The notes: generated from the letters alone by a model not told the origin. 64,000 nt of DNA from Silurus meridionalis (GCF_014805685.1 NC_060892.1:17744990-17808989), one strand, 5' to 3'; numbered from the stretch's first letter, positions 44,251-56,021 are shown. Translations and numbers: made by a program.

Positions 44251-44293
<43 letters not shown>
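44251..44293. repeat. (AC)n microsatellite
   Basis: AC run that begins where the hAT-like end would otherwise continue. Confidence 0.97.
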
Positions 44294-44294
<1 letters not shown>

Positions 44295-44478
44295 CACGAG
44301 GCTGATTATAAATTTTTTTCTCGCCAGTCGATTGCAGGTGAAGCAACAGCTTGAGGAGCTAAAACAAATCTCGGCAATAATTGAAATGTAGCATGAAATT
44401 ACCCCTGTAAATAACCAGCAGCCATTACACCAACACATTCTTTCTCATTTCCAATAACAGCAACCTGGATCTGCGTAC

Positions 44479-44480
<2 letters not shown>

Positions 44481-44559
<79 letters not shown>
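44481..44559. repeat. (AC)n microsatellite
   Basis: Long AC run with one CAAACAC interruption. Confidence 0.98.
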
Positions 44560-44869
44560 GAGTGTAGGTGGGAGAAACCTTTAGAGAATTACACAATTGC
44601 ACATTTATCCTCAAAATTAAAAATGGTGATTGATCCGTGGAATATTAACGGTCAGCCCCGTTTTTTCATTAACTCGTGAAGGCGAGTGTGTAAGGAGAAA
44701 AGAAAGGAAGGCAGAAAGGAAGAAAGAAAAAAAATAGAGGAGAAGGGGAAATAGGGAGGCCTCTGTATTTAATGTGGCTGGTGTATACTGAATAACCCCT
44801 GCGAGAAATGTAAATACTCCACTCCAATAACACGACAGCTCACTAATCATATTTACAAACTATATTAAA

Positions 44870-45310
44870 TCTGTCCATTGTGTTCGCCCGGCGCTAAGAA
44901 GCGGCTCGGCGTTGTAATTGTCATTGTAAGCAACGCCGGCGTGTGGAAGGAGAGAATTTAACTGCAGTGATATAAGGTGACTGCTAGGCTTATTATTACT
45001 TTATTATTACCCGCTATATGTTTATTAAAACAATTTGTCATGCAGAACAGGACTGGGGGAATGGAAACATTAAATCCCGGAACGTACTCCGGCCACAGAA
45101 ATGAGTTACAATAAAATGAATGTCGGTAAGGCCTGACACGCCGCCGCGCAGCGTAATAACCCTCCGCCTCCTTTCATTTGCTGATCATTTCCTGTCAAGG
45201 CCCAAGCCATTAAACATACATGTTGAGGATTATTGAAACAGGCCGACGAAAGCCATCAAACATGCAGAGAGGAGAGCAGACGGAGAGAAGCCGCAGGGAC
45301 GAGGTGTTGG
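44870..45310. promoter_or_regulatory. candidate conserved non-coding element
   Basis: The strongest enhancer-like texture in the window. It has high local GC without simple repeats, TAATTG at 44915-44920, SOX-like CATTGT at 44922-44927, several TTATTATTA blocks, AGCCATTAAACATAC and AGGATTATTGAAAC. The TAATTG and CATTGT cores sit in the 16-nt loop of an 8-bp inverted repeat, CGGCGTTG and CAACGCCG. No coding frame is supported. The regulatory call is inference. Confidence 0.4.
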
Positions 45311-45469
45311 TTAAAACATGCAAAAATATAAAGATTTCTGATTCAAGTCTGTGTCCTGGTGTTGACACAAATCTAAAGTAACATTAGGTTTATGCCATTA
45401 TACAAACTGAATACACACTGCTTATAACAGTGCATTTAATCCACAGAAGTCTATTAAAGCTTTTTATCT

Positions 45470-46140
45470 TTGCTAAACTGTAGCGTTCATAAGGTTACAA
45501 ATCTCATTAATAAGAATTGAACTATGTATTTTTTTAATGCTACATATCCCCTAATTGTCTCAACAGTGTCTGCAAATTGTCTCAACAGTGTCTGCACATT
45601 TTTCACTTTTTTAGCCTTTTTATTTATTTGCTGTACATATATTTACATATTTACCTGCACTTGTCAATTTGCAATCTATCTATCTATCTATCTATGCTAA
45701 ACATTCATAGAGCTACATATGCCATACATAAATACTACATTGTGGTGCTCATAAGCCTACATATCCCCAACATATAATCTTAACTGCAGTGTTCATAAGG
45801 CTATGTATTTACACAATTTACATAAATATAAACTAAATGGTGGTGTACATAAAGCTACATATTTGTTCATAATACTATTTTCACCCAAATATGAATCCTT
45901 ATAATGCTACATAACCCCAACATATAATCTAAACTGCATCGTTTACAAGACTAAACATCCCATACACAAAAGATTACATAAGGTATTTATAAGGCTACAT
46001 TCTTCTTAATTAAGTACCAACCTGCAGTGTTAATAAGACTTCATATGACCTACATACACAGTAAAATAAACAGCAGTGTTTGCATGCCTATGCAGTATAT
46101 CCCCTTCATAAATGCTAAACTGCAGTGTTACACAACTGAT
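45470..46140 (+). repeat. degenerate tandem repeat, about 45-55 bp period
   Basis: Variants of CTAAACTGCAGTGTTCATAAGGCTACATATCCC recur about twelve times with irregular spacing. The units have diverged strongly, and small (ATCT)n runs intervene at 45676-45695. It is probably an old minisatellite. Confidence 0.7.
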
Positions 46141-46289
46141 AACACAATTGGTTCTGTAATACAAACACCACATAAACACAGGACAGAAATAATAAACCAA
46201 GGTGTCCTAAGGGAACATTTATAAAGGCTTATTATAACAGGGTGTCATAAAGACAGGACTTTTAAATGAAATAAAAAAAAATGTTGTTG

Positions 46290-46346
<57 letters not shown>
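46290..46346. repeat. (CT)n microsatellite
   Basis: CT run of about 55 bp. Confidence 0.98.
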
Positions 46347-46353
<7 letters not shown>

Positions 46354-46457
46354 GCTCCCTCTGATTAATTCCCTGATTACACAGTAGATCAAATAAACAC
46401 ACGCTTCCAGCATAATGCTGTAATAATTAAAAATTAAGCAAGGGTATTTGCTCTTTG

Positions 46458-46463
46458 TCTCTC

Positions 46464-46505
<42 letters not shown>
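46458..46505. repeat. (CT)n microsatellite
   Basis: Second CT run about 115 bp after the first. Confidence 0.98.
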
Positions 46506-46719
46506 AAGTCTGCTGGCTAATCAGGAGTTTACTTTTGTCTTCATAATGCTTCACTTTCTTTTATAATATCCTTTATACTAAGAAAAGATGCTAATGAACT
46601 AATATCGTATATAAAAACACCTAACAATTTGGAAGAATCCATTTCAGTGAGTCAGGTCAGCGGGAAATGCCCCTCTCTCTCTTTCTGTCTCTCTCCCTAA
46701 ATTCTGAGTCGTCCTCCTT

Positions 46720-47060
46720 CACCCCGGTGCGTTCCCCCCTCCCAGTTCAAAGCCTCTTAGTGCCATATTAATACAGCTAATTACCATGTCAATCACCAGT
46801 AATGCTTATTAATTACCCCGCTGGAAAAAAGGCCCATTTCAAACAGCGAGTAGTTTCCCTTAAAAGCGTGCTAAAAAAGGCGGAGTGGGAGCGAGCCATG
46901 TTTCGGTGCACTTATGGCATTAGTCAATCTGCTGTCCAGATGTCTTACACAGGTGACAGCTGCAATCGCGTAACAAGCAAATTAATCACAGGGCTTTTGT
47001 GACGCTTCCTATTTGGGGAACTCATTTTGCTTCATAAAAGCCTTCATTTTTTATGAAAAA
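46720..47060. promoter_or_regulatory. candidate conserved non-coding element
   Basis: Repeat-free, with a dense set of developmental-factor-like cores: CAGCTAATTACC, TTATTAATTACCCC, AATTAATCACAGG, and AGGTGACAGCTG, in which a MEIS/TGIF-like TGACAG (46954-46959) overlaps an E-box CAGCTG (46957-46962). The 66-codon open frame through it has no known domain. Inference from motif density. Confidence 0.4.
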
Positions 47061-47103
47061 ATGACAAATTACAGCCACCTCCTGAAAGGGAAAGACCTTA
47101 GTG

Positions 47104-47107
<4 letters not shown>

Positions 47108-47156
<49 letters not shown>
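47108..47156. repeat. (CT)n microsatellite
   Basis: Perfect CT run. Confidence 0.98.
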
Positions 47157-47158
<2 letters not shown>

Positions 47159-47439
47159 CTTTGTGTGTGTGTGACTTTTTTTTATCCAGGTTTGGGTCTT
47201 TGTGACCATGCTCCTGCATCTTACAGTGAGAGGGATTAACTGGGGATAAACCACACCTCTTTCCCAAAAAACAGTTCATTCAGTGACCCTCAAACCATCA
47301 AAGATTTCTTCAGCAGCTAATTATAAACATTGTCCAACTTTTCAGTTTCATATAAGTACCATCATATTTCATTTATTTATTTAACACATTGAGGAATTTT
47401 GGTTCTTTTCACCAAAAGAATATATCAGAGTTGGGTTAC

Positions 47440-47700
47440 ATTTACATTTACAGCATTTGGCAGAGGCCTTCATCCAGAGCAACTTTACGATTCAAGATTC
47501 TATTTGTCACAAACATAGTGTGCAGTGTATATACAGGATACAGCTTGCAGTAAAATGTAAAGTTATCTCTGTTATACAGCTGAGCAATTAATGGTTAAGG
47601 GCCTATCTCAAGGGCCCAGCAGTGGCAGCTTAGTGGTGCTAGGATTTGAAGCCATGATCTTCTGATTAGAAATCCAAAGTTTTCTTCGTGATGCTTCCCT
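47440..47700 (-). repeat. tRNA-derived SINE, inverted copy with insertion
   Basis: On the minus strand it has the body and tail of the SINE at 27.6 kb: GGGCCCTTGAGATAGGCCC, then CTCTGGATGAAGGCCTCTGCC and AAATGTAAATGTAA. Roughly 80 bp at 47491-47570 (TTCAAGATTCTATTTGTCAC onward) does not belong to the SINE and looks like a LINE 3' end fragment inserted into it. Confidence 0.7.
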
Positions 47701-47883
47701 GGCATTCCAACAACACTCCCATAGGATTCCTATCCCCCATTATTCACGTAATATTTGCTTAATATTTCATTGTTGCTCTCATAACACCCCCTTAACATTC
47801 CCTGATGTACCCCTAATATTCCCCTGATGTTATTTAAATGTTCGCCGGATGTTTCCCAAATGCCCCTATTAAATATCCCTAAC

Positions 47884-47897
47884 GTTCTTTTAACATT
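47884..47897 (+). repeat. target-site duplication, left
   Basis: GTTCTTTTAACATT, matching the right copy with one change. Confidence 0.65.
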
Positions 47898-48228
47898 ACT
47901 GAGAGATTTTCATTGGGAGTGACGAGGATGGACAGGATTAAAAATAAGTTTATTAGAGGGACAGCGCATGTTGGATGTTTTGGAGGTGAGGGAGGCTAGA
48001 TTAAGATGGTTTGGTCATGTGCAGAGGAAAGATATGGGGTATATCGGTAGTAGAATGCTATGGAGCCGCCAAGAAGGAGGAAAAGAGGAAGGCCAAAAAG
48101 GAGGTTAATGGATTTGGTGAGGGAAAACAGTTGGTTTGAAAGAGCCAGATGTAGAGGACAGAGTAGTTTGGAGACGGATGATCCTCTGTGGTGACCCCTA
48201 ATGGGAGCAGCCGAAAGAAGTAGAAGAA
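47898..48228 (+). mobile_element. RTE-like LINE, 5'-truncated copy
   Basis: Aligns with the last 340 bp of the RTE-like element at 37-38.8 kb. It has TTCATTGGGAGTGACGAGGATGG, GATGGTTTGGTCATGTGCAG, GGTATATCGGTAGTAGAATG and the end CCCCTAATGGGAGCAGCCGAAAG plus a GAA tail. It encodes only the last, frameshifted part of the RT C-terminal domain (RWFGHVQR, GRRKRG-like). Flanked by a 14-bp duplication with one mismatch. Confidence 0.9.
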
Positions 48229-48242
48229 GTTCTCTTAACATT
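48229..48242 (+). repeat. target-site duplication, right
   Basis: GTTCTCTTAACATT, matching the left copy with one change. Confidence 0.65.
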
Positions 48243-48560
48243 CCTGTGACATTCCTTTGTTGTTAACATTCCCTTGACATTTCCCTGATGTTCCCTTGAC
48301 ATTTCTCTAGCATTATGCTAATGTTCCCATGATGTTTCTTTGACGGTTTCCTGTAATTCTTATATAATTCTCCTGATGCTCCCCTGATGTTCCCATAGCA
48401 TTTCACAAAATTTCCCCTGATGTTCCATTGATGTTCCCCTTACCTTATGTTTTACCAATGTTCCCCCACCATTTCCCTTACGTTCCCCTGATGCTTCCCT
48501 GCTATTTCCCCTGATATTCCTATAACATTACCCTGATTTTTTTGTGCTGTTCCCCTGATC

Positions 48561-48903
48561 CCACTTTGGGAACCACTGTTTAAATCACTGGCACAGCACT
48601 TGTTCAAATACTGTGACAGAATAAAAACCCACAAGCAATTCCTGCAATTCCACAGATTGGAATGTGAAACTCTAAATTCCCATCTGACCCTTACAGAGCA
48701 CAGAGAGAGCGATGGAATGAAGCTTTTAGAAAAATAGAAAGGCTTCATTTTTAGAAACCTGAATAAAACTGCTTAAAATCGAGCTGTCCATTTTCTTCTC
48801 ATGATTTAAGCCTGAAAATAAAAGGAAGAAAGTGCAAGACTAAAAGTTTTTTGTCTTAAAAAAAAAAAAAAAACTGCTCCTTAATAGAAAAGTAGGAGCT
48901 TCA
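48561..48903. other. AT-rich spacer, nothing recognised
   Basis: Contains an A-run near 48858-48874. Confidence 0.45.
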
Positions 48904-49350
48904 ATGGGTAGAAATGGGGATGACATAATGGTTTTTTTTGTATTTCAAAAAGGAAAATTTGGCCAATTGAAAATGAACAATGACAAAAGAAGCAGCAAAG
49001 CAGAAAAAAAGAAAGAGGAAAAAAAAACTTGGGGATTTAGCCAGAGAAAAGTTGAAAAGTTAATCATACAAGAAGTAGGAGATAAGCACCCGAATAACGT
49101 CCGACACGAAACTTCAATTATCGTCGTTACAATACAAGAAGAAAAGATTTTTTTTCATTCCAAGGCGAAGTGTGTTCTTAAAGAGGATTACAGTACTTCA
49201 CAAGAGAGCGAATCTTCTCTGTTTATTCCTTTTCATTTAAATGAAAGACGCTCTGAGGTGACAGATGTCAAAATTGGTTTATTACTTAAGCGTAATTATT
49301 GCTTCTTCTCGCTCGTTGCTTTGTGCTTCACATCCCATTCTTTTCACTAA
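48904..49350 (+). other. unassigned 148-codon open frame
   Basis: The longest ATG-to-stop frame in the window that is not explained by simple repeats or transposons. The translation is Lys/Glu-rich in its first half (a SSKAEKKKEEKKTWGF segment), has no signal peptide or known motif, and ends in an aromatic stretch. The first half is A-rich DNA, which favours chance open frames. No upstream promoter and no splice context. I do not think it is a gene, but it cannot be excluded. Confidence 0.15.
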
Positions 49351-50210
49351 ACTGCCTTCATTGTGTGAAATGGAGATTCTCAGGCAACACTATACATGAG
49401 GACACTTTTGCACAATAACACTCATACAATATGGGGAAAAAATGCAATACTTTCTAAGGCATGTGTGCTTTGAGTCAAAATCACTCACCTTGTCTTCTTT
49501 CCTCTCATTGTTCCTTCTGGCTCTCCAGTAAACATTTCAATCACGGCTATAGATTTTGTTTAATTTTCTATGTAATTAACGTCACAGAGAAAAGGCTGCA
49601 CTCTGACTTTTTTTGAACTACCATGCGGTTACGGACGACAAACTTGAATGATGAGCTAATTTTGTTGATCACATGGTCATCAGGTTGTCAAGAGGATTGC
49701 TGGGCTTTTGAAGATCTGAGAAGATGGAAGTCATGACTGTCTCTCATGTGAGCTTCAGACATGGGGTTATCACCCATGCACATTCTTTCACCTTGCTTAT
49801 TCTTGTGTCTGCTTTATATGTTTAACAGTTTACTCAGTCATTGAAAGGTTAGTAATGTAAGACTGAAGGTAAATCATTTATGTGAGCTGGTTTTCTGATG
49901 TTCTCATGTGCATAGACTGAAAAAGCCAATCATAAAGCAACAAAGATTCTGAAATGTTTTGCCAGAAAACTGTACCGGAGGAATACTGTACATCACTACT
50001 GAATTAGTATCTACATGCCAAAATCATTTGAACAACAGCAGCTTTCCGATTACATGATGTTGACGAACATTTATTTAAACTAGAGATGCCCAAACATTTA
50101 ACTATAGAGAGCCAAAAAAAAATCTAACTTGATTGAAGGCCAAAAATGTATGTTGCATTATAACAAACATTATATAAAAATGGTTACTCTCATCTATGAT
50201 TTCATAGCAA
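49351..50210. other. spacer, no gene seen
   Basis: AT-rich and undistinguished. Confidence 0.5.
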
Positions 50211-50237
50211 TAATTGCTAGCTAGCTAGTTAGCTAGC

Positions 50238-50313
<76 letters not shown>

Positions 50314-50320
50314 GAGATAG
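50211..50320. repeat. (TAGC)n-(GATA)n microsatellite
   Basis: Starts as TAGCTAGCTAG units and becomes more than 20 GATA units. Confidence 0.98.
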
Positions 50321-50637
50321 TAGAAACCTTTACTTTTATTTTTATTTAGTTATAATTTAGTGAAGCTTATAGTACAATGAGTAACAAAACAATTTATTTT
50401 ACAATAGAGTTTGTTGCCAAATAGAGCTATTTACTGACCCATTAATAAAAGACATGTCCTTATTTTTTTTACGTTTTTCCAAATAACGATTTTTTCCCCC
50501 CTTCATCGTAGACAAACTGTCCTTATAATATATGATATAGTGGGCCAAATGAAAGGTCACGACAGGCCAGCTTTGACTCACAGGACATTTTGGCATCTCT
50601 GCTTTAAAGGACTCAGAGTTCCTTTTCTCGTACAGCT
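50321..50637. other. AT-rich spacer, nothing recognised
   Basis: No feature was supported. Confidence 0.4.
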
Positions 50638-51327
50638 CAAGGCAATTCAAGTCATAAAGCTTTTATTTTAATTTCAATCATATAAAGTTGACGCAGTACA
50701 CAGTGAAATGAGACAAAGTTTCTCCAGAACCCTGGTTCTACATAACATAGAGCTACATCACACAACCTAGAGCTACACAACAAAAAACAGAGGTGAGGAC
50801 TAAGTAAGTTGTCTTAGACAAAATGCCTTGTGTGCAACCAAGTGCAAACAGTGCAGGACAAAATACACCAGACAGTACAGGACAGTGTGGGACATATACA
50901 CAAAACACATAATAGTGCAGACCAGTAAACCTTCTGTATATGTTGTACAGTACAATGTGCAAAAGAGAACTATAAACAAGAGTGTATTTGTAAACATAAA
51001 AAATGTTGTGCAAAAACAGCAAGACCAGCAATCAAAGGTGTGCAAAATTGTATGTAGACAGTATAATATAATTAGAATATTATATGGGTGGTGCTGAGGA
51101 CATGGTTGTGCATGAATTAAAATGAGTATTAAGTTCAGGTTGTAACAGTTCAGTAACACACAGCTGAGTGAGTGTATGTGTGAGTTTTCTACAGTTCAGT
51201 TCTGTGTATTGAGAAGCCTGGTGGCTTGAGGGAAAAAAACTGTTGCACAGTCTTTGGAACCTCTTTCCTGATGGTAGGAGAGTGAATAGTAAGTAAAATT
51301 TTTTTGTTTGTTTTTGTCAATTTCTGT

Positions 51328-51525
51328 TCAGAGACAGGTTGTTGCACTACACCAGGCTATTAGTTGTTCCGCCTCCTCTCTGTATGCTGACTCATCATTC
51401 TTGCTGATGAGACCCACCACTGTCGTATCAATGGCGAAGTTGATGATGTGGTTCGAGCTGTGCATTGCTACACAGTCGTGAGTCAGCAAAGTGAGCACCA
51501 GTGGGCTGAGCACACAGCTCTTCAA
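51328..51525 (-). pseudogene. LINE reverse transcriptase fragment (motif C region)
   Basis: The frame reads CVLSPLVLTLLTHDCVAMHS, then NHIINFAIDTTVVGLIS and DESAYREEAEQLIAWC. This is the Rex1/L2-type sequence around motif C, where F-A-D-D-T is expected. Here F-A-I-D-T has lost the first catalytic Asp. The preceding PQGCVLSPLLY-type block is cut by the insertion. Confidence 0.88.
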
Positions 51526-51584
51526 TAAAAATAATAATATGATAAATAAATATTCTATCTACAGCATATGAATCCTTTGCCACA

Positions 51585-51655
51585 CCCGTGGCATATCTCT
51601 AGAGTGTTAGACTCTCACTCTGACAACCCGGGTTCAAGCCCCAGTCATAACCGGA
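51585..51655 (+). repeat. tRNA-like SINE head
   Basis: A B-box-like GGTTCAAGCCC starts at 51631, with TAGAGTGTTAGACTCTCACTC before it. The upstream A box is poor, no acceptor stem can be formed, and it lies inside a broken LINE. I therefore read it as a SINE head fragment, not a tRNA gene. Confidence 0.45.
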
Positions 51656-51699
51656 TGAATAGGGTCTAGTAAGTGTGGTAGCTGGGTCTTCATGACGAG

Positions 51700-51960
51700 C
51701 CTCTCGAAGCACTTAATTATGATGGGATGATAGTCATTGAGGCAGGACACTGTAGAATTCTTTGGCAGGGACGATGATCGTTGTCTTGAGGCACTCAGTA
51801 AAAACAGTGCTGTTTAGAGATATGTTGAAGCTGTTCTGTACATTCCCTGAGCACTTTACTAGAAATGTTGTCTGGTCCATGAGACTTCTGTGGGTTAACT
51901 CTAAATATAGCTTTTTCCTTACTTTAGCCATGGATAGACAAAGCACCTGGCTCCTGAACA
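51700..51960 (-). pseudogene. LINE reverse transcriptase fragment (N-terminal blocks)
   Basis: The frame includes [20 protein letters not shown] and TIIVPAKE. This matches the segment of L2/Rex-type RTs with NTSLxxxxVPxCFKxxTIVPVPK. Just upstream, a G-P-D-xx-S block is encoded (TGGTCCATGAGACTTC on the opposite strand). It belongs to the same element as the motif C fragment. Confidence 0.8.
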
Positions 51961-51975
51961 GAACCAGTCACGTAT

Positions 51976-53018
<1,043 letters not shown>

Positions 53019-54598
53019 GTCCACTCTGGGTTTTCTGTGCATTTTGTGCATTACAGTTTTCCTGGGAATTATAAATTAAGGCAAAGTGTGTATTTTTGTG
53101 TAATTTCTATGGGACAGAAAACTCAAAAGTATAAAAGCTTAACAACCATTTTGAACTGTTTTGGCTGACCTTACCTCATGATGTTAAGCTTTTCTTAAAA
53201 GGTCCATCTTGTAAATGACCTTGTAAGTATATTTGTGACCAAACCAATTTCTTCTCCTCTGTGAGCCATTGTGGAATACAAAAACAGATATTAAATCCAC
53301 ATGAATATATGTGAGCTTGTGCAATTTGCTACAGATGTGGTTTGCAAGCTCTGAAAAGTGCACTCTCATACCATCCAATCAAAGGAAGTCATAAAATGGC
53401 AACAATATTGTACACCTGCTAGATGGCCTCAGTGCTCTCAACCCAAAATTGAATTGGTTAAAGCAACAGCCTTCAAGCAGCATTAACTGTATGCTGCAAG
53501 CACCTGCTCTGTTTATTTGGAAGGCCTTAAGACAGATTTTTTTACCCTGGTAACACATGTTGTGACAGCTAAAATTTTATTGGATAAAAACTATAACATA
53601 GACACTACTTGCAGCAGCACACCAAAGAAAAAGGCTATGGAATGAAGAGAATAGACTATTGGGAAAAATGTTGTACATAATCATGGACAAAAATATATTA
53701 CAACGTAACTCAGACAGTCTAATAGAGTTTAGGCCAGCAGAGAAGGCTTTGCTGGCTCAGACATCCCACCACTGGATATTTAACAGACAGACTGAAAATA
53801 AACGGAAATGTTGCAGGACAAGCCTTTTTTTTTCAGTAAAAGGATGTAAAAGCATTTTCAGATGTTTCAGTATAATATAAACAGCCAATTTTTTAGAAAA
53901 CACCAGTGTAGACTGGGGAGAGTTAAAAAAAAGAGAGATTTCAGATTTCAATGTGGACCTAGCCTCTAACTCTAGAAGACTGTAAAAATTATAAAAGTAA
54001 ATAATTAAAACTATGCCATCTGCAAAGTGTCTTACACTAGTGCAAATTCCTCAGTCAAAGTTTACCAAAAAGTCAAGCTTTTTTCTCATGTCCTTCATCG
54101 ATCATCATTGTCCTTACCTGACAGTAATAATAATCTATACAGATCTATAACTGTCTCATTCACATTACATTTCAAGAGTGTCAGTGTTTTGCTCGCATCC
54201 GTCACTTCCTCATGAGAGTATTGGCAGTAAATCGGACAGCATGCTTTAGATTCAGTTACATATCCGGATGTCGATGTGCAGAACAAGGACTCTGCTTAGT
54301 GCACAATATTGGTATTGGCGATGATACATAACTGAAGTGTCAAACAATCTAATGACTCTGCTCTTTCGGACAGTTTACTGAAAAGTCATTAGAGCTGCAT
54401 TGCTCTCTTCTCACTTCTGTCGCCAATGTTCTGTCACTGTTGTCTCTTTTTGAGAGGTGCTGATTAAAAGTTGCTTTTGATCTCCACTTTGTTAGGAACA
54501 CTGAAATATTATTGTGGCCATGAAGGGATGTATAAAGTCAGATGCAGTACTTGATTGAGCTGTCCAAACACCTCCACCAGCCTGGACTGAGGACCCAC
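53019..54598. other. spacer, no gene seen
   Basis: AT-rich. Several 60-75 codon open frames on both strands have no recognisable domain. Confidence 0.5.
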
Positions 54599-55260
54599 AA
54601 GAGGAGGGAAGTAACGAAGTACAAATACTTCGTTACTGTCCTTAAGTAAATTTTTTTCAGTACTTCACTATGTATTTTTTACTTTCACAACTTTTTACTT
54701 TACCTCTACATTTTTACACAAATATCTGTACTTTCTACTTACATTTTCAAAACAGTCTCGTTACTTTAGTTTTAATTTATTTGGTGAAATGTTAATATTT
54801 TGTCTTCGTGCTCTATATAGGGAATGGTTTCACTAATAATAAAAAGCATAAAGCTTTGTATAAAGCATCCATATTTGTCAATGCCCATGGTAATTAGAGT
54901 ATTAAAAACTTGAAAATGATTAATTTGAGGTACATTTAGATCAGATAAAAATGCATGATTAAGTTGTGTTTAATGTTGTGTTAACTCATAACAAGCATGC
55001 CTTTAATCGTGATTAAATAATTTTTGAAAGATTGACAGCCCTAATATTACTATGAGGTGACGTTCAGTTACCAGCGTGAAACTAAAACAGGTAGTAGTAA
55101 AGTCTACTTTTTACTTTAGTACATGTCAGAGCCCAAACTGCTTTACTTTAACTTGAGTAAAAACGTACAGTCAGTACTTCAACTTCTACCAGAGTATTTT
55201 TAAACATAAGTATCTGTACTTCTACTAAAGTGAAGGATGTGTGTACTTTTGCCACCTCTG
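54599..55260. mobile_element. hAT-like non-autonomous element with nested fragment
   Basis: The left end AGAGGAGGGAAGTAACGAAG and the right-end complement CAGAGGTGGCAAAAGTACAC form short imperfect terminal inverted repeats. The left subterminal region has an 11-bp perfect inverted repeat (GTAACGAAGTA, loop CAAA, TACTTCGTTAC). From roughly 54880 to 55044 a different hAT-like end is inserted, finishing TTGACAGCCCTAA. The right arm matches 44100-44250. No transposase remains. Confidence 0.65.
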
Positions 55261-55971
55261 CTGTTCACAGACAGGCTAGGTTTATGAATTAATGTTGTTA
55301 TTATTCTATTAGTCTATCTCAGCAAAATCTAGGTTTTTCAGACAGATTAGTTTTGTTTTAGTCTTCAACTTCAGCTGGCCAGAATGGACATTACTCTGTT
55401 ATCTTACTTGACAACACTGAATGTTTTTTTATTGATCCATTCTGTGTTAATTCTAGAAGTTACAGAAATACTCAAACCAACACAATCTGTCAGCAATAAA
55501 TATACCATTGGAAGAACTTAAGGAGACAGGTTTTACACAGATACTTCTCTGGATGACTGGATTGTGCAATCGTAAATCATTACTGTTCTATAACTGTATA
55601 ACTATAACTGTAATATACAAACCTTTAAATAAACTTACAGTCAAAAATAGGTAGAAGTCATGTGATTATGCAAACAGTATTCAAAGAGGCAAAATTGGCA
55701 CACAGGTTTGCAAAAATAATTTTTCTGTATACCACAACTCAAATGGTAAATAAACAGCAAAATCTTAGCCTATTACAAACTCATGAATATCTGGTTTATT
55801 ATATAAATATACATCTTGTCCAAAGAAATCTTTCCAGTCCATTGGCAAACATGAAAGAGGAAGTAACATGAATATTTGAACCAGTCACAGAATTGAAAAC
55901 ATTTCAAACTCCATGGCACAAATATGATTATTGGCCTAAAATTAAAGGTGTGGCTTTTCATAAGTTACTCA
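55261..55971. other. AT-rich spacer, nothing recognised
   Basis: No feature was supported. Confidence 0.45.
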
Positions 55972-56021
55972 CTCACTCACTCACTCACTCACTCACTCAC
56001 TCACTCACTCACTCACTCACT
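55972..56021. repeat. (ACTC)n microsatellite
   Basis: About twelve ACTC units. Confidence 0.97.

Larger units (their letters stand above)
47701..48560 (+). repeat. degenerate short-period tandem repeat
   Basis: Dozens of variants of ACATTCCCTTGATGTTCCCC (CCCTGATGTTCCC, CCCTAATATTCCC, TTCCCTGACATT) at about 15-20 bp spacing. It is interrupted by the RTE-like fragment at 47898-48228. Strongly C/T-biased on this strand. Confidence 0.75.
50638..51975 (-). mobile_element. Rex/L2-like LINE, 5'-truncated, with insertion
   Basis: On the minus strand it carries RT text at 51328-51960, a long 3' UTR and the 3' end TTCACTGTGTACTGCG, TTGAAATTAAAATAAAAGCTT, ATGACTTGAATTGCC. The 3' end is shared with the fragment at 35.0 kb. 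About 120 bp between 51540 and 51665 is foreign and includes a tRNA-like head. The endonuclease and N-terminal RT parts are absent. Confidence 0.82.

Noticed and set aside
51585..51655. Functional tRNA gene
   Set aside because: There is a B box but no convincing A box, acceptor stem or anticodon arm, and it lies within a broken LINE.
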